Assembly: GCA_019279435.1 (NCBI GenBank)
Contig: JAAALK010000284.1
Location: forward strand, 17,985,294-18,049,293
DNA length: 64,000 bases
Direction: 5' to 3'
Origin: Zizania palustris
Lineage: Eukaryota; Streptophyta; Magnoliopsida; Poales; Poaceae
Shown here in pieces: positions 9,981 to 21,085 of this stretch. The notes below the pieces were generated by a model, which was not told where the DNA came from, searched no databases, and saw nothing but the letters and a program-made list of their open reading frames with translations. Made by a program: the position numbers and the translations under genes. The stretch's first letter is position 1, and each line of letters starts with the position of its first letter.

Positions 9981-12111
9981 ACACTACAACAATCCAGGAA
10001 ACTTTCGTCGGCCAAAGCCGACGGAAGTTAGCCCTTTCCCGACGGAAGAAGCTAACTTGTTTTTCCCGACGGAAGCGGGTAGACGGAAGTTAGCTAACTT
10101 CCGTCGGCGGTCGACGGAAGTTAGCTAACTTCCGTCGGCCAAACATAGCCGACGGAAGTTACCAGGAAATCGGTAACTTCCGTCGGCCAAATCCTAGCCG
10201 ACGAAAATTATTTTTTTTCTTTTTTATTTTTTCTGTCGACGTGCTAATAACTTCTGTCGGCTAATGTTGGCCGACGGAAGTTAACTAAAAAATCCAAAAA
10301 AAAATAAAATTTGCAAAATGACTACCGAGCAAAAGTTTCAGAAAAATATGCTGCCTGTACATTGTGCACCAAATCAGAACACACACTTTTGTTGATATTC
10401 ACAAACAGTATTGATCAGTTCAGAAGTTAAATGAAAGTGTAATTGAATCAGAATCTATTGACATCAACTTGTTTACTCACAACAATTTCAGATCAAACAC
10501 AATATTCAGTTTGCTCTACTCTGGCTAATACTGATTGTGCGCATCCTTTGGCAGAATATTCAGTGGATAGAAAATCCAACCTTTGTGAGAATAAAACTAC
10601 TGCACAGGTCAAGAAATCGATCTTGAGTTGAGGCGTACCGTCGGATCCGCCGTTGGGGCGTACTTTCTATCAGTGTCCAAGATATCAAAATGCACATGCT
10701 CACTAACCATTTCTATTTTCCTCTATTAAAATAATTTCATGTACAAATCAACATAACCAGCACTAGAACACAAGGTTTGTAGTTCATGTGACACTTACAT
10801 CCAACATAACACCATCGAAGCATTCTCCAACTTCCTTTGATTGGGACTGAAGCAGTGGATGTACAAAGAAAAAGGAAATCAGAGATCCATGTATCATAAA
10901 ATCCTGATCCCATTTAGCTTTTAGAGAATTAGCTTCAAATGAAAAGTAGTTAGAAATATCTCCTTCCTTAGATAGTCCTCAAGTCCTCATCTACAAAATC
11001 AGCTACATATGGATGTTTGGTCAGGTTGATCCATCTGCAAGCTAATACAAATAACAGACAGCATTTCATTGCTAGTGAGCCAGTTTGTTCTTGTTTAACT
11101 ACTGCTAGACCAACTCGTTTTCAGGTGAGTACAGATGGATCTCCCATAAAAAAACAAATAAAATACACAGTATTTCTTCAGCTACCTGGTATGATTGGTG
11201 GTTGAATAATGGACTGGCCCAGGAAATCCCTTTGGAATGCATGCACATGCACATAAATAATGAGAAAAATTTTGTTCTGTACTTCTGTATACCAGTCTAA
11301 CGCTGAAAAGTTTCAGGACCTATCAGCTGAGAGGCATGCCTTGCTGCTCTGCTGCTGGGCACTTTGTCGAACACCACACGCGCCATCGCCACCGCCACCC
11401 CTGCTTCCTGGTGGTACTAACATTACGAGATACCACATCGGCAGCCACCGCGCCGCCGAAAATGCCCGGCGCAGAACATCGCGCCCGGCCCGACGAGAGG
11501 CGGCGGTTGGAGCGCCATGGCGACGAGGTCGTGGAGGCGGCGGATGCGGCGGGAGGTCAGGGAGGCGGGGGGAGGCGGGCGGAGGCGGCGGAGGCGGCGG
11601 AGGGGCGGGAGGTCGGGGAGGCGGGCGGAGGCGGGTGGAGGCCGTGGAGGTGGCGGGAGGCGGGCAAAGGCGGCGGGAGGCCGTGGAGGCGGCGGAGGCG
11701 GCGGGAGGCCGGGGAGGCGGGCGGAGGCGGCGGAGGCCGTGGAGGCGGCGGCGGGGAAGAAGAGAGAAGGGGAAAACCTAGGGTTAAAACAAGGCATGGG
11801 CTGAGAAAAAGAGGCGCGGCCTGCGGAAAAAAAAGCGCGTGTACTTAACTTCCGTCGGCCACATCTAAAGCCGACGAAAGTTAATTTTAACTTCCGTCGG
11901 CTTTTATGCTGGCCGACGGAAATTAAGAGATTTATACCGAGCAGGGAAAAATGCCTCTATCTTCTGTCGGCCACTGTGAAAAGCCGACGAAAGTTAGCAT
12001 AACTTTCGTCGGCTCCTATAGGCCGACGGAAGTTAGCTAACTTCCGTCGGCTTTTCGAAAAGCCGACGGAAGATAAAATAGCCGACGAAAACTTTCTGTT
12101 TTCTTGTAGTG
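9981..12111. mobile_element. Non-autonomous CACTA (En/Spm) transposon C
   Basis: The left end is CACTACAACAATCC...TTTCGTCGGC. The right end, read on the minus strand, is CACTACAAGAAAACAG...TTTTCGTCGGC. The 3-bp TSD TAA is at 9978-9980 and 12112-12114. Both subterminal regions (about 10005-10285 and 11845-12090) carry many direct and inverted copies of a TTCCGTCGGC-type motif, typical of CACTA transposase binding sites. The 1.5-kb core shows no transposase. It contains a GC-rich stretch and a sequence of unknown origin, possibly captured. It is inserted in the LTR of element A. Confidence 0.92.
11515..11765. repeat. GGCGGAGGC low-complexity tract in element C
   Basis: A run of GGA/GGC triplet-like units with the core GGAGGCGGGCGGAGGCGG is repeated irregularly. 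It gives long Arg/Gly/Ala-rich ORFs in all three plus frames and Pro/Arg-rich ones on the minus strand. Openness in every frame argues for composition rather than coding. It may be a captured GC-rich gene fragment. Confidence 0.7.
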
Positions 12112-12731
12112 TAACCTCAAATACTTATCAGATGGAAGCAAATGATTAGCAACAACAAATTGCAACTTTAATTCTCAGCAGCAAACTGAACAAAATTTTC
12201 AGCACAAAAACAGCACATGATCTCAAAGAAAATTTCTGGATAGATTAACAGTGGGCTAAAAACTATATCAAGTCCAAAAACAGTACTAAAAGTTTTGTAG
12301 AACTCAAGTCAAAAATTGAATCCACACTGAAAACAGAACTCAACACTCAGCAGCAATTAGAAGTTTCCAAAACTTTTTAGGCACTTTGTTGGACATAAAA
12401 ATATATGCAGTAGTGGTCAAAAACTTTTGCAAACTTTAAAAATGGAACCCTGGAAACTTGTACAACAAAAGTTGTGAACAACTCAGTTCCAAAAACAGCA
12501 TCAAAATAGTTCAAAACTCAGCTCCAAAAGTGAATCACTAAAGGATGAACAATACCTGCGCTGGAAGCTCCTAGCTCCGCTAAAAACTCTGTGCTTGATC
12601 CGACACAATATGATGAACAGTAAGCACGAATTAAGAATAGCAAAAAGGCTAGAACAAAATAGAAAATTGTAGTTGGTAGCCCCCAAAATGTTCAGCTGAA
12701 AAGGAGACACCTAAACCCTAGACTTTTAGGT

Positions 12732-12742
12732 CCTTTATATAG
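12732..12742 (-). promoter_or_regulatory. TATA box of element A 5' LTR
   Basis: The minus strand reads CTATATAAAGG, a good TATA-like motif in the transcription direction of element A. There is no independent evidence for the start site. Confidence 0.5.
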
Positions 12743-13506
12743 GCAAGCCCATTAAAGAAATCACCAAAATGCCATTAGGGTAAAAGTTGTAGGTATTTAC
12801 CTAATTTCCATAATGAATTTTCAGAATTACAAATTCTGAAAAATCCATTAATGCAAACTCCTAATTTATTACATCATAGACCCTATTCTTTTAATATTTT
12901 TCATAATTAAGAATTCTGAAAAATACTAAAAGATTACACTTAATCTAGATGACAAAACAGAAAAATAGACTCCTAACTACTGGAATTAAAAACTTTTTCT
13001 GATGTGACGGTTTTCAGCAAAAATCGACAAAGCCTCCTCGGTCGCTGACATGTGACGCCAATCCGCAAACTCGACCGCCAGCAAGTCTCTCCCGCTCTCG
13101 ATCCCCTCAAGCCGCCTGATCACTTGCACTTGCCTCCCTTTCGCTGACTTGACCGTCACACTGTCTCGACCATCTGTCCGTCCATGTCTTGCTCTATTTC
13201 CTCGTGCACTCTTGAGATCATTTCCAACTTCACCCGGCATCCTTGATCCTTTGGCATCGAGCTCCACGCTTGACCCTTGATCACCCGCCGTTGACAGTTG
13301 GTTAGCATCTCCACCCTGCACACATGAGACAAGCCAAAATAAGACAAACAACACACACCGATCCCCTTGGCATAATCCATATCCACACATCAATCCCATC
13401 GATGCAGTCAAATCATCACTCACCCATCACTCCAGATTGAGCAATCTTGTCAATCACTCATCATACAGACAAAAACCATAGTGCGACCTCACTTGCTTTC
13501 ACAAAA

Positions 13507-14071
13507 GTAGCAGCCTTTGTTATTTCTATTCTCTCATCGGGAAGTTGTTAGGTCGTTAACATCTATTCTTGGTCTTTCTATGCCTCGTAGAATTAAAATG
13601 CATTTACGATACCTCTGTTTAACTAATCTGAATCATTAATTGATTTAGTGTGTTTAAAATAATTAATTAAAAAAAGAAAATAGGCTAACCGGCTGTAAAT
13701 TTCTTTATTACGGAAAGTAATCTGCATGTATGTTGTCTACACAAAAAGTTTGTTGATTATTTCTTTTTTTAGTGCATGTAACAATTAATCTGCTAGCATG
13801 CAATTTTTTAGAAAGAAATTAATTATTGCATGTATGTGGGTCGACACATATTAAATAAGTTTATATGACATATTATCTCTAGTTACCTCTGGGACATAAT
13901 AAGTCACCAATTTCAAATTTGAGTCATTGGATCATACAGATTGGATAATCCACAAAATTTGAGGGCATCAAAAAATTCTCCATATAATAGTAGTAAAGAG
14001 TAACCTTCTTCTTTCAACAGAAAAAACAAGGTTACACATAATCGATTGACATGTATGCACTCCAGAGACAT
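13507..14071. other. Sequence without recognised features
   Basis: This is AT-rich sequence beyond the border of element A. I see no credible ORF, terminal repeat or RNA gene. It may be host intergenic DNA. Confidence 0.5.
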
Positions 14072-14079
14072 GGTACCGC

Positions 14080-14867
14080 TATAGATGAGCAAATGGCCCG
14101 AGCCTAATGGACCGGCCCAAAGCACGGCTAAAAAGCATGGCCCGAGCACAGCACGACCCGTTAATAAACGGGCCCAGGCTGACATGGCCCAACGTCCGGG
14201 CCGTGCTTGGGCCGCCACCCCGACACGGACATAGCACGTTTAAAGCTAGGCCTGGTCAGGCCTATTAATTAGTGTTCACTAATTACATTTATTAATTTCA
14301 TTTCCATGAATCAAACCAAAAAATATCTAAAAGAATATGCATACACAGGCATTAGCCATTTAGCCGCACATGCACATGCACACGCAGACGCACTGCACAC
14401 CCATGCATGGCCCACTCCAGGCACTTCGTTTCTTCGTGGCTCGTGTAGAGAACCTCCGGCGCTCCCCACGCGAAGAACGAGGCAACCTGCGTGACCACCC
14501 GATGGTCAAAGCTGCAAATCCAACGTCGGCATTCACGAGGCGTTGGGAGCGAATGGCGGGAAAAGAGGCCGGTGGATGAAATTAGCTGGGCAGGAATCCT
14601 CGATCGTGGCGTGGGCCCGGGCATGTAGAATCAGCGCCCACTGCAGAATTTTTTTCTATAAACGGGCCGGCACGGCCCGATTAACTTAACAAACCGGTCC
14701 GACACGATTAAATCTTGTTCGGGCCGTGCTTGGGCTCGCTGTCTGGCTCATGGGCCGATACGGAACAACCCGTTTAGTAATCGTGCCGGGTCGATCCATT
14801 AGTAAATGGGTTGTGCCTCAACGGATCCGTGTCGTGTCGGGCCAGACCGCATGTTTGAACATATATA
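14080..14867. mobile_element. Non-autonomous hAT-like transposon D
   Basis: A 788-bp element is flanked by a perfect 8-bp direct repeat GGTACCGC (14072-14079 and 14868-14875). Its ends are weak inverted repeats: TATAGATGAGCAAATGGCCC on the left and, on the minus strand, TATATATGTTCAAACATGCG on the right. Both subterminal parts (about 14095-14225 and 14670-14850) are rich in CGGGCCGTGCTTGGGC-type motifs in inverted orientation. An 8-bp TSD and this layout fit hAT. The core (about 14290-14640) contains an unrelated GC-rich stretch and no transposase. Confidence 0.75.
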
Positions 14868-14883
14868 GGTACCGCTCATGTGA

Positions 14884-15234
14884 CATTACTATGAATACGA
14901 TAGCAGTCATATCTGGGTCATTGACAGGCCTAACATACCAAAACCTCTACCTAAAATTGATAGGCTACCTGCTAGTGATTATGAGAGGAGATTTTTCTAA
15001 AATGGATACTTACTATGTCATGCCAAATGGGAAATGTGTAAGGCGCATACGGGAGGTGCCGAGGTGGATAAGTTCCTCGAGGAAATTCCACAGTACAACA
15101 ATCGCTTACTAGTTGAAAGGTTCAGCTTTGCAACACCTATGATTGTTGAGGACACTGTTTCTCATAGCTCTGCGGGGAAGGCTGGAAAGGCTAAGATGAA
15201 GGACAAGATGAAAGCTTCAAGCAACAACAATTAG
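14884..15234 (+). pseudogene. Unrecognised exon-like reading frame
   Basis: One frame stays open from 14884 to a TAG at 15232-15234 (117 codons), broken only by a TAA at 14998-15000. The composition looks protein-like, with IPKPLPKIDRLPASDYE early, DKFLEEIPQYNNRLLVE in the middle and a Lys/Ala/Ser-rich end (GKAGKAKMKDKMKASSNNN). I do not recognise the family. Its upstream side is cut by transposon D. It could be the last exon of a decayed host gene, a transposon-captured fragment or chance. It is the only stretch in the window that looks non-transposon and coding. Confidence 0.35.
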
Positions 15235-15853
15235 TTTGTATGGAAATTATGAGTTCAAAGTATGCTATTCTTAGGTGATGTTCACATTAGATTCTGATGC
15301 TACCATCATCTACTTTATGGAGTGGTTAAGTATGTTCATATTTGCACCTTTATGTTTGTTTGATGTCTGTGGAGTTTATCATCATGTTATGATGCTTTGA
15401 ACCTTTTCATTCTTTTCATTATGTAATGACTCTTGGGATAACTTTGGGTTGGTTGAAAATTAAATTTAGTTTTAGGCATATCCTATTCATACACACATCT
15501 CACAAATTTGCTTTGTTCAATATTTCTGCAAGGATGTCTCATTAGAAAGCAACATTATCCACTGTATTTGATGCAGTAGGAATTTTGGATCCGATTTTCC
15601 TATAGAACAACTAAAGTACATTAGCCATATCGAGAACGACAGTGATGATGGCAAATAGGGGTTTGGAAAAGAACTGTTATAGAAGGTTCAACATTTTTTG
15701 AAAGGAGTGAGATATCTACCGATATATTAGAGATGATGAAAAGTATCAACAACTAGAGGCCTCGAAGAGTGGGGAAGAGCTAGAAGAGGCAACACGGCTT
15801 ACAACACCACACTCATGAGTGTGGAAGAGCTAGAAGAGACAACCTTCCCTAAG
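15235..15853. other. Sequence without recognised features, left flank of element E
   Basis: No gene is supported. It has a short direct repeat with core GAAGAGCTAGAAGAG at 15772-15786 and again at 15823-15837, about 51 bp apart. The stretch after 15240 could be a 3' untranslated region of the frame ending at 15234. Confidence 0.45.
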
Positions 15854-15858
15854 GAGGG

Positions 15859-17238
15859 TGTTGACACGAAAGTGTGCCCCACACTTGGGCCAATTCGACG
15901 ATCCAAAAGCGCGTGGATACTTAGAGATGAGCCTAAGCATAACACAACACTAACGTCGTGTTACGACTACCCTTAATAGTGGCAAGGAGGGTGAAATCGC
16001 TAGGTAATCAGATCACAAATGAAATAATCCAATTAGCTAAAATATATAGATAAAATGAACCAATCAACCGAACGGAGCTAGATTGATTCGGAGTATACCG
16101 TGCGAAGGGTCACCGAAGGAGGCCTTCGGCGTCTGGTGCGAAGGATGCGCCAAAGGTAGCCTTCGGCATTTGGATTAATCTGGCCGAAGATAGGCTCCAG
16201 ATAAATCGTGACGTGAAATCACCTCCGAACGGCAGAGTTTGGTGTGAAGACTCTGACACGACAAAATCCAACGTGGGGCGACGGTACAACGTAGTCCGAT
16301 GCGAAGCACTCTGACGTGACAAAGTGTGATGCAAAGCGTTCTGGCATGACTCCGGCGAAAAGCAACCCCGATGCGAACTAGCTCCGGTTCGCGGGATTTG
16401 ACCAGACCGACAACAGTGTGACGGATCTGACACGATCGTATGAAGCGGGGACTTTGCCGAAGGGTGCTCTGAAAGCCTCTGAAACCAGCTTCCTAGCTCT
16501 GGAAACCTTCGGCGAAGGGGGCTCTGAACGTGAAACCTACAGCAAACGAAAATCAAGTGCCAATTTGGCTTAGAGAGCGAATTACTAAGTGTTGCAGTAT
16601 ACAAAACGAAGGTAGCAATCTTCTACGTTGATTAACGGATGGTTCACAAGCGAGCCAATAGGGTGATAGCAATCTATTACGTAGATTAACGGATGATTCA
16701 CAGGTGAACCAACAAGGCTTACCACTATTACGGCGTGGCCGATGGAGGGCTTCCAGCGCAAACCCACGAAGGTGTACGGAAAGGTAAAGAAAGTAAAAGT
16801 ATGGTTCAAAGCTAGGGCTTTGTGATTGATTTGTGTTGGGGGTCCTATGAACCGGCCTCACCCCTATATTTATAGGGGCTAGTCTTATTATCTCTAACTC
16901 TAATCTCATAAGATTCGGCCTAATCAATATTAGAGATAAAAATAAGTAGAATCTGTGTCAGACTCCATATCTGAAGCCTACCCGAAGTGGGCCTTCGGTG
17001 GGCCCGCCGAAGGGTGCTCCTTGGGCCGAAGCTTCGGCGAAGCAGGCCGCCGAAGGGGCCTTCGGGCCGAAGCTATCCCACAGAGTAGGCTTCTAAAAGG
17101 CATCTGAGGCCCCATGCAGGTGGGCCTCCAACACTTCAAGGCTTCGGCCTGTACCAGGACTTGTATATTTTCAGCCCAAATTACCAAAATTGATATTTTG
17201 ACAATCTTGGCCATTAATGCCATTTTTTGCTATCAACA
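15859..17238 (-). repeat. 3' LTR of element E
   Basis: This 1380-bp LTR aligns by eye along its length with 46614-47944. It is dense in TTCGG/CCGAAG motifs. On the minus strand a TATA box CTATAAATATAG lies at 16864-16875. The adjacent polypurine tract is poor (minus strand AAAAGGCAAGGAGTATG). Confidence 0.92.
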
Positions 17239-17384
17239 CATACTCCTTGCCTTTTAGAAAACTAAGTGAGCTAAAAGCACAACATGCTAAGGACGATATA
17301 CTCCATATCGGCCTTTTGACACTTTTAAGCGCTTTGCCACGCACTTAGGAATTATTTTTTCAAATACCTGCCATTTAAAGCTCT

Positions 17385-19053
17385 TCAAAATTGCTCTCCT
17401 TGTAGAGACTCTAACAAATATGCATTACCTAGAGCGATTTCGTCTACCTTAAAAGGGCCTTCCCAACTAGGCGACCATTTACCAAATTTGGGGCTTTTAG
17501 TGCGTAAGGGCAAAATCGTTTTCCAAACCAAGTCACCAACTTGAAATGATTTTGGTTTGAATCTTTTGTTGTAGGCTCTAGTTACTCTTATTTTATCTTT
17601 CTCTATATCTTCTAGAGCCCTTAACCTCTTATCGGTCACTTCTTCCAAATTATCCTTCAAAAGAGTTTCATATTCATCGACCGATAAGTCATCTTGCTTA
17701 AGAAATCTTACAGAGCCAAGATCTACCTCTACTGGTAGAATGGCTTCTTGTCCATACACTAATTCATATGGACTAACTTTGGTAGCATCATGCTTTGTAA
17801 CTCTACAAGCTCATAATGCCTTAGAAAGCACTTCATGCCACTTTTTAGGAAACTCTTCAATTTTCTTCTTAATGAGCTTAATTACAGTTTTATTACTAGA
17901 CTCGATCTTACCATTGGCCTAAGCATAGGATGGTGAAGAGTTTATCAACTTAATACAATAAAATTCAGCAAAGTCTCTCACTTCTTTAGCATTAAACGAA
18001 GTGCCTTGGTCTGTAGTGAGAGTTTGGGAAATACCGAATCTATGTATAATGTGCTTCAAGATGAAATCAATTACCTCGTTGTGAGTCATGTTCTTGAGAG
18101 ACACGGCCTCGCTCCATTTGGTGAAGTAATATGTTGCCATCAACACGAACCGATGCCCTTTTGAAGAGGGAGGATGGATTTAGCCCATGTAGTCTAAGCC
18201 CCAACCTCAGAATGGCCATGGTTTGATAATAGGGTTAACTAGCGACGCAAGAGCCATCTGAATATTACCAAACTTTTGACATGCTTCACACCCCCTATAG
18301 TACTTAAAACAATCCTCAGTCATAGTCGGCCAATAAAAGCCCACTCTTTTGAGCATCTAACTCATTTTCTGGGCCGACTGATGAGCGCCACAAAGTCCCT
18401 CATGAACCTCTCCCGTAGCTACATTAGATTGATCGGCATCCAAGCACTTTAGAAGTATTCCATCAATAGTTCGGTGGTACAATACATCGTCAAGCAACAC
18501 AAATTTAAATGCTTGTCGCCGAACTTTCCGATCAATCCTTTGATTGGGATCTTTTAAATACTAGACGATTGGAATTGTCCAATCATCCTTATGGATTTCA
18601 GGAGGGTTTGCTAAATTTTTCCCCAAAGTGGTGTCTAAATTTCTAATTTCAATGTGCCCCCCGAGCCACTCTTGTTCCTGTCGATGGTTAGTCAGATCGG
18701 TTGTACGGAGCCGGTTGGACCGAAGACCTTCGATAGAGGGGTCCAGCGTGTGAAGGCCTCCAATGCTCGGAAGGCTTCGACACGAGAAGCCCGGCGTGCA
18801 GAGTCCTTCGGCGGAAGAAGGGCTCCAGCACGAGGGCTCCGTCACGCAACACCCTTCGGTGGATGAAGGGGTTCGGTCCGGAGGGTCTGACAGACCTCGC
18901 GTCTGCCCGAAGCATCTAGCTTCGGCAAAGAGTTCAAGCATCAGCTTTTCCTGTACAGAAAATTTTCCCCTCCTGACTTGGTAGCCAGATGCTTGCTGAG
19001 CCAAATCATTTGCAATTGAATTGGCTTCTCTGGACACGTGAGAAATTTTGAAG
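17385..19053 (-). pseudogene. Element E pol, RNase H tail and integrase
   Basis: This is the 3' part of the Tat-type pol on the minus strand, downstream of the insertion of element F. It opens with the end of the second RNase H (SREANSIANDLAQQASGYQ at about 19037-18980). A linker of about 300 bp is rich in Ser/Pro/Gly and CTTCGG motifs (about 18690-18930). The integrase follows: an HHCC-type zinc finger (H...H at about 18390-18420, CEACQKF at about 18275-18295), then the core with catalytic Asp in LDYMG, Asp in TTDQGTSF and Glu in ANGKIESSN. A C-terminal domain carries VGDLVWKTILP. Several in-frame stops are present (e.g. near 18543, 18357, 18213 and 18180). The DDE triad itself survives. Confidence 0.85.
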
Positions 19054-19058
19054 TCATC

Positions 19059-21071
19059 TGTTGGACCAAAAACGGCGACCAGAGGGGGGTGAATGAGAGC
19101 TTTTAAAATTTTAGACTAAAAATAGTCTTCTGTTTTAATTCTGTCTTCTACGGAACAGGCTTCGAACACACCCTTCGAAGTTCTGGTTCGGAGGTATTTC
19201 ACAGCTCCGAAACCAGGCTTCGTGAGGAGCAAAAGTTTGAAGTCAAGAAGACTTCGCTCCACCCACAACACAAAAAAACTCAACTCTGCTAAGTCAGTGC
19301 AGGCTCCGCACACTGGGTGCCTTCGAGCAGGCTTCGCACTTCATCCTTCGCAAGAGCAGACTTCCCTTTGAGGACTTCGACCAAATACTCAGCGATAGCA
19401 ACTGGTGCTAGGCTTCGTACTTCAAAGGTCTAAACGCACACTGAACACACTTCGTCGAGGGCTTCGACAAGGGAAGAAAACGGGCTTCGAACAGTGCTTC
19501 ACTAGTAATCAAAGAGGTCTTGCCTCCAGTTTACACAGAGCAAACAAACACTGAAAAACACACACTTCACACGAACAGACTTCTCACACACTTCTCCAGA
19601 AGAGATTCAGTGCACAAACTCAACCCAAAAGAAGATGGTTCACAGAGAAATCAAAGCATGCAGAGCAAAGTAGGCATACAAGTTCAAACAATAAATGAAA
19701 ACAGAATCAAAGTTTCATTGCTTGAACAGGGAACACAAAATGAACTCACAGACTGAATACAAGAGTATGTGGTGGTTAGCACAGGAGCTCAAAAATGACT
19801 GCTCAAAGTGTTGATGTGACCTAGCTAGCATCCACTATTTATAGGCACTATTCAGCCCTGTGAATAGACTACTTTACCCCTAGGGTTTACACAGTTTTTG
19901 TCTCATCAGAACTGGGGGTACAGCTGGTAGTCTACTTTATTTGGAGGCTTCTTTTGTCAGCTTCGCAGAGGAGACAACACCAGCTTTTGCAGAGTAGACT
20001 CGGTCAGCCTTTGTAGTTTTGGAGCCTTCTGAAGCCCCCTTTCGCACGCGAGGGGTGCGGTAGCTTCGGTGAGAAGACTTGAGCCTGACGGTCTTCGCTT
20101 CACAGAAGACAGCCTTCGATACAATGACGGTTTTGAGCCGAAGCCATCAAAGCCCTTGGGCCTTTGCACCAACACCTCCGGAGTGGACCACCACAGCTTC
20201 GTAGCTTCTCCCAGCTTGAACTCCGTCAGTCCATGTACCGAAGCCATGCATGGCCGAAGTACCTCAAGTCAGCCTCACTCCGAAGCCCTACCTTCGGAGT
20301 ACCACCCTTCGAAGTCCCTCCTTCATCCAAAGCCTCTGCATGAAGCATTCCATGAGCACTTCGTCGTAGGGTCTCTCCCCGAGAACACTCCTCGACGAAC
20401 CTCACCCAGACCATGCCTTCGATGCACCTCAACTTCTGAGACCTTCATCGGGTATACCTTCGAGTGCCTCCGTCCGGAGCACACTTCGAATGCCTTGCCT
20501 CATTGGTGAGGACTTTGACCACCATACTCCGAAGTCACTCCATTCGGAGTACCCTTCGAAGTGCCTCGCCTCCGAGGACTTCGTCTCGGGGTACCTTCAC
20601 CCGGAGCCACACTCCACACTTGTTGCCTTCTCCTGGCGCACCTCGACCCGAGGTCCGACCTCGACCCCTTCGCAGCCTTCATGACCGAGCTCCCCACTTG
20701 CCTAGAATCAAGCCTCCCACTTGACCCATGTTCACTTGCTACGAACCGTCCGTCGCCTCCGAAGTCACCTGCGCACCACAGACAAACAGACAAGTGTATC
20801 CAGTACCCCAGAGACCTCTCCGGGTAATCAACCTCCGGCACACACTCCGGTGTACCGCCCAAAGTACCGAACACTTCGATACAGCCAAGTCATCGTGTAC
20901 TCTCGAACCCCTCCGACAGGCACACTCCGCTGCAACAGCTGCAGCAAACAAAGCCCACCGAACCCTTCGGTGAAACAACCTCCGAACCCTTTCGGAGGGA
21001 CCCCTTCGAATCAGTGAATAAAATCTGTCAATCACTCATCACAGACTCTGAAACCAATCCTTAGTTTCTCA
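19059..21071 (-). repeat. 3' LTR of element F
   Basis: A 2013-bp LTR (TGTTGGACC...TTTCTCA) matches 27569-29580 closely. It is very rich in CTTCG/CGAAG words. Its second half (about 20270-20700) is a degenerate repeat of CCTTCGGAGTACC-like units that yields many spurious ORFs. The minus-strand TATA box TATAAATAG is at 19835-19843. Confidence 0.95.
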
Positions 21072-21085
21072 ATTTCCCCCTTGAT
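21072..21085 (-). other. Polypurine tract of element F
   Basis: The plus strand reads ATTTCCCCCTTGAT immediately beside the LTR; the minus strand reads ATCAAGGGGGAAAT. It is equivalent to the tract of element A at 743-757. Confidence 0.82.

Larger units (their letters stand above)
1..13501 (-). mobile_element. Copia element A, SIRE/Maximus-type, gag-only, left end outside window
   Basis: A Ty1/copia LTR retrotransposon reads on the minus strand. Its 3' LTR (1-742) starts before the window. The internal region is 743-4419 and the 5' LTR is 4420-13501. A tRNA-iMet-type primer site, a gag with a CCHC knuckle and long LTRs place it with SIRE/Maximus-like copia; the lineage name is my inference. 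Compared with element F of the same group, the stretch from protease to RNase H is absent. The join lies near 1905-1935, where gag-end sequence resembling that at 25380 abuts sequence resembling the start of the 3' noncoding region at 22190. The 5' LTR is split by elements B and C. The base run CAAAA at 13502-13506 may be the TSD, but its partner is outside the window. Confidence 0.88.
4420..13501 (-). repeat. 5' LTR of element A, split by elements B and C
   Basis: The LTR begins TGTGGGATCGG and ends ...CTTGCTTTCA. Removing element B with one TSD copy (4455-8597) and element C with one TSD copy (9981-12114) leaves about 2.8 kb. The LTR pieces are 4420-4454, 8598-9980 and 12115-13501. The opening (NNNNGGCGANNAGAGGGGGGTGAAT type) is shared with elements F and H. 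The ORF-like stretches inside it are not supported as genes. Confidence 0.85.

Noticed and set aside
11260..11848. Long Arg/Gly/Ala-rich ORFs in several frames
   Set aside because: The GGCGGAGGC tract is open in all frames on both strands. This is compositional, within a CACTA element.
15235..15853. Continuation of the LINE on the left side of element E
   Set aside because: The TSD shows E inserted in sequence joining 15858 and 47945, but I could not read LINE protein motifs left of 15853. It is probably past the LINE end.
19140..20700. Heat-shock elements in the TTCGAA-rich LTRs (ONSEN-like heat response)
   Set aside because: Heat-shock elements need nTTCnnGAAn spacing. The dominant word is TTCGAA with no spacer, so the motif does not match.
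20069..21035. Several overlapping ORFs of 60-150 codons on both strands
   Set aside because: They lie in the LTR of F and arise from a degenerate CTTCGGAG-type repeat. The same ORFs recur in the other LTR at 28551-29544.
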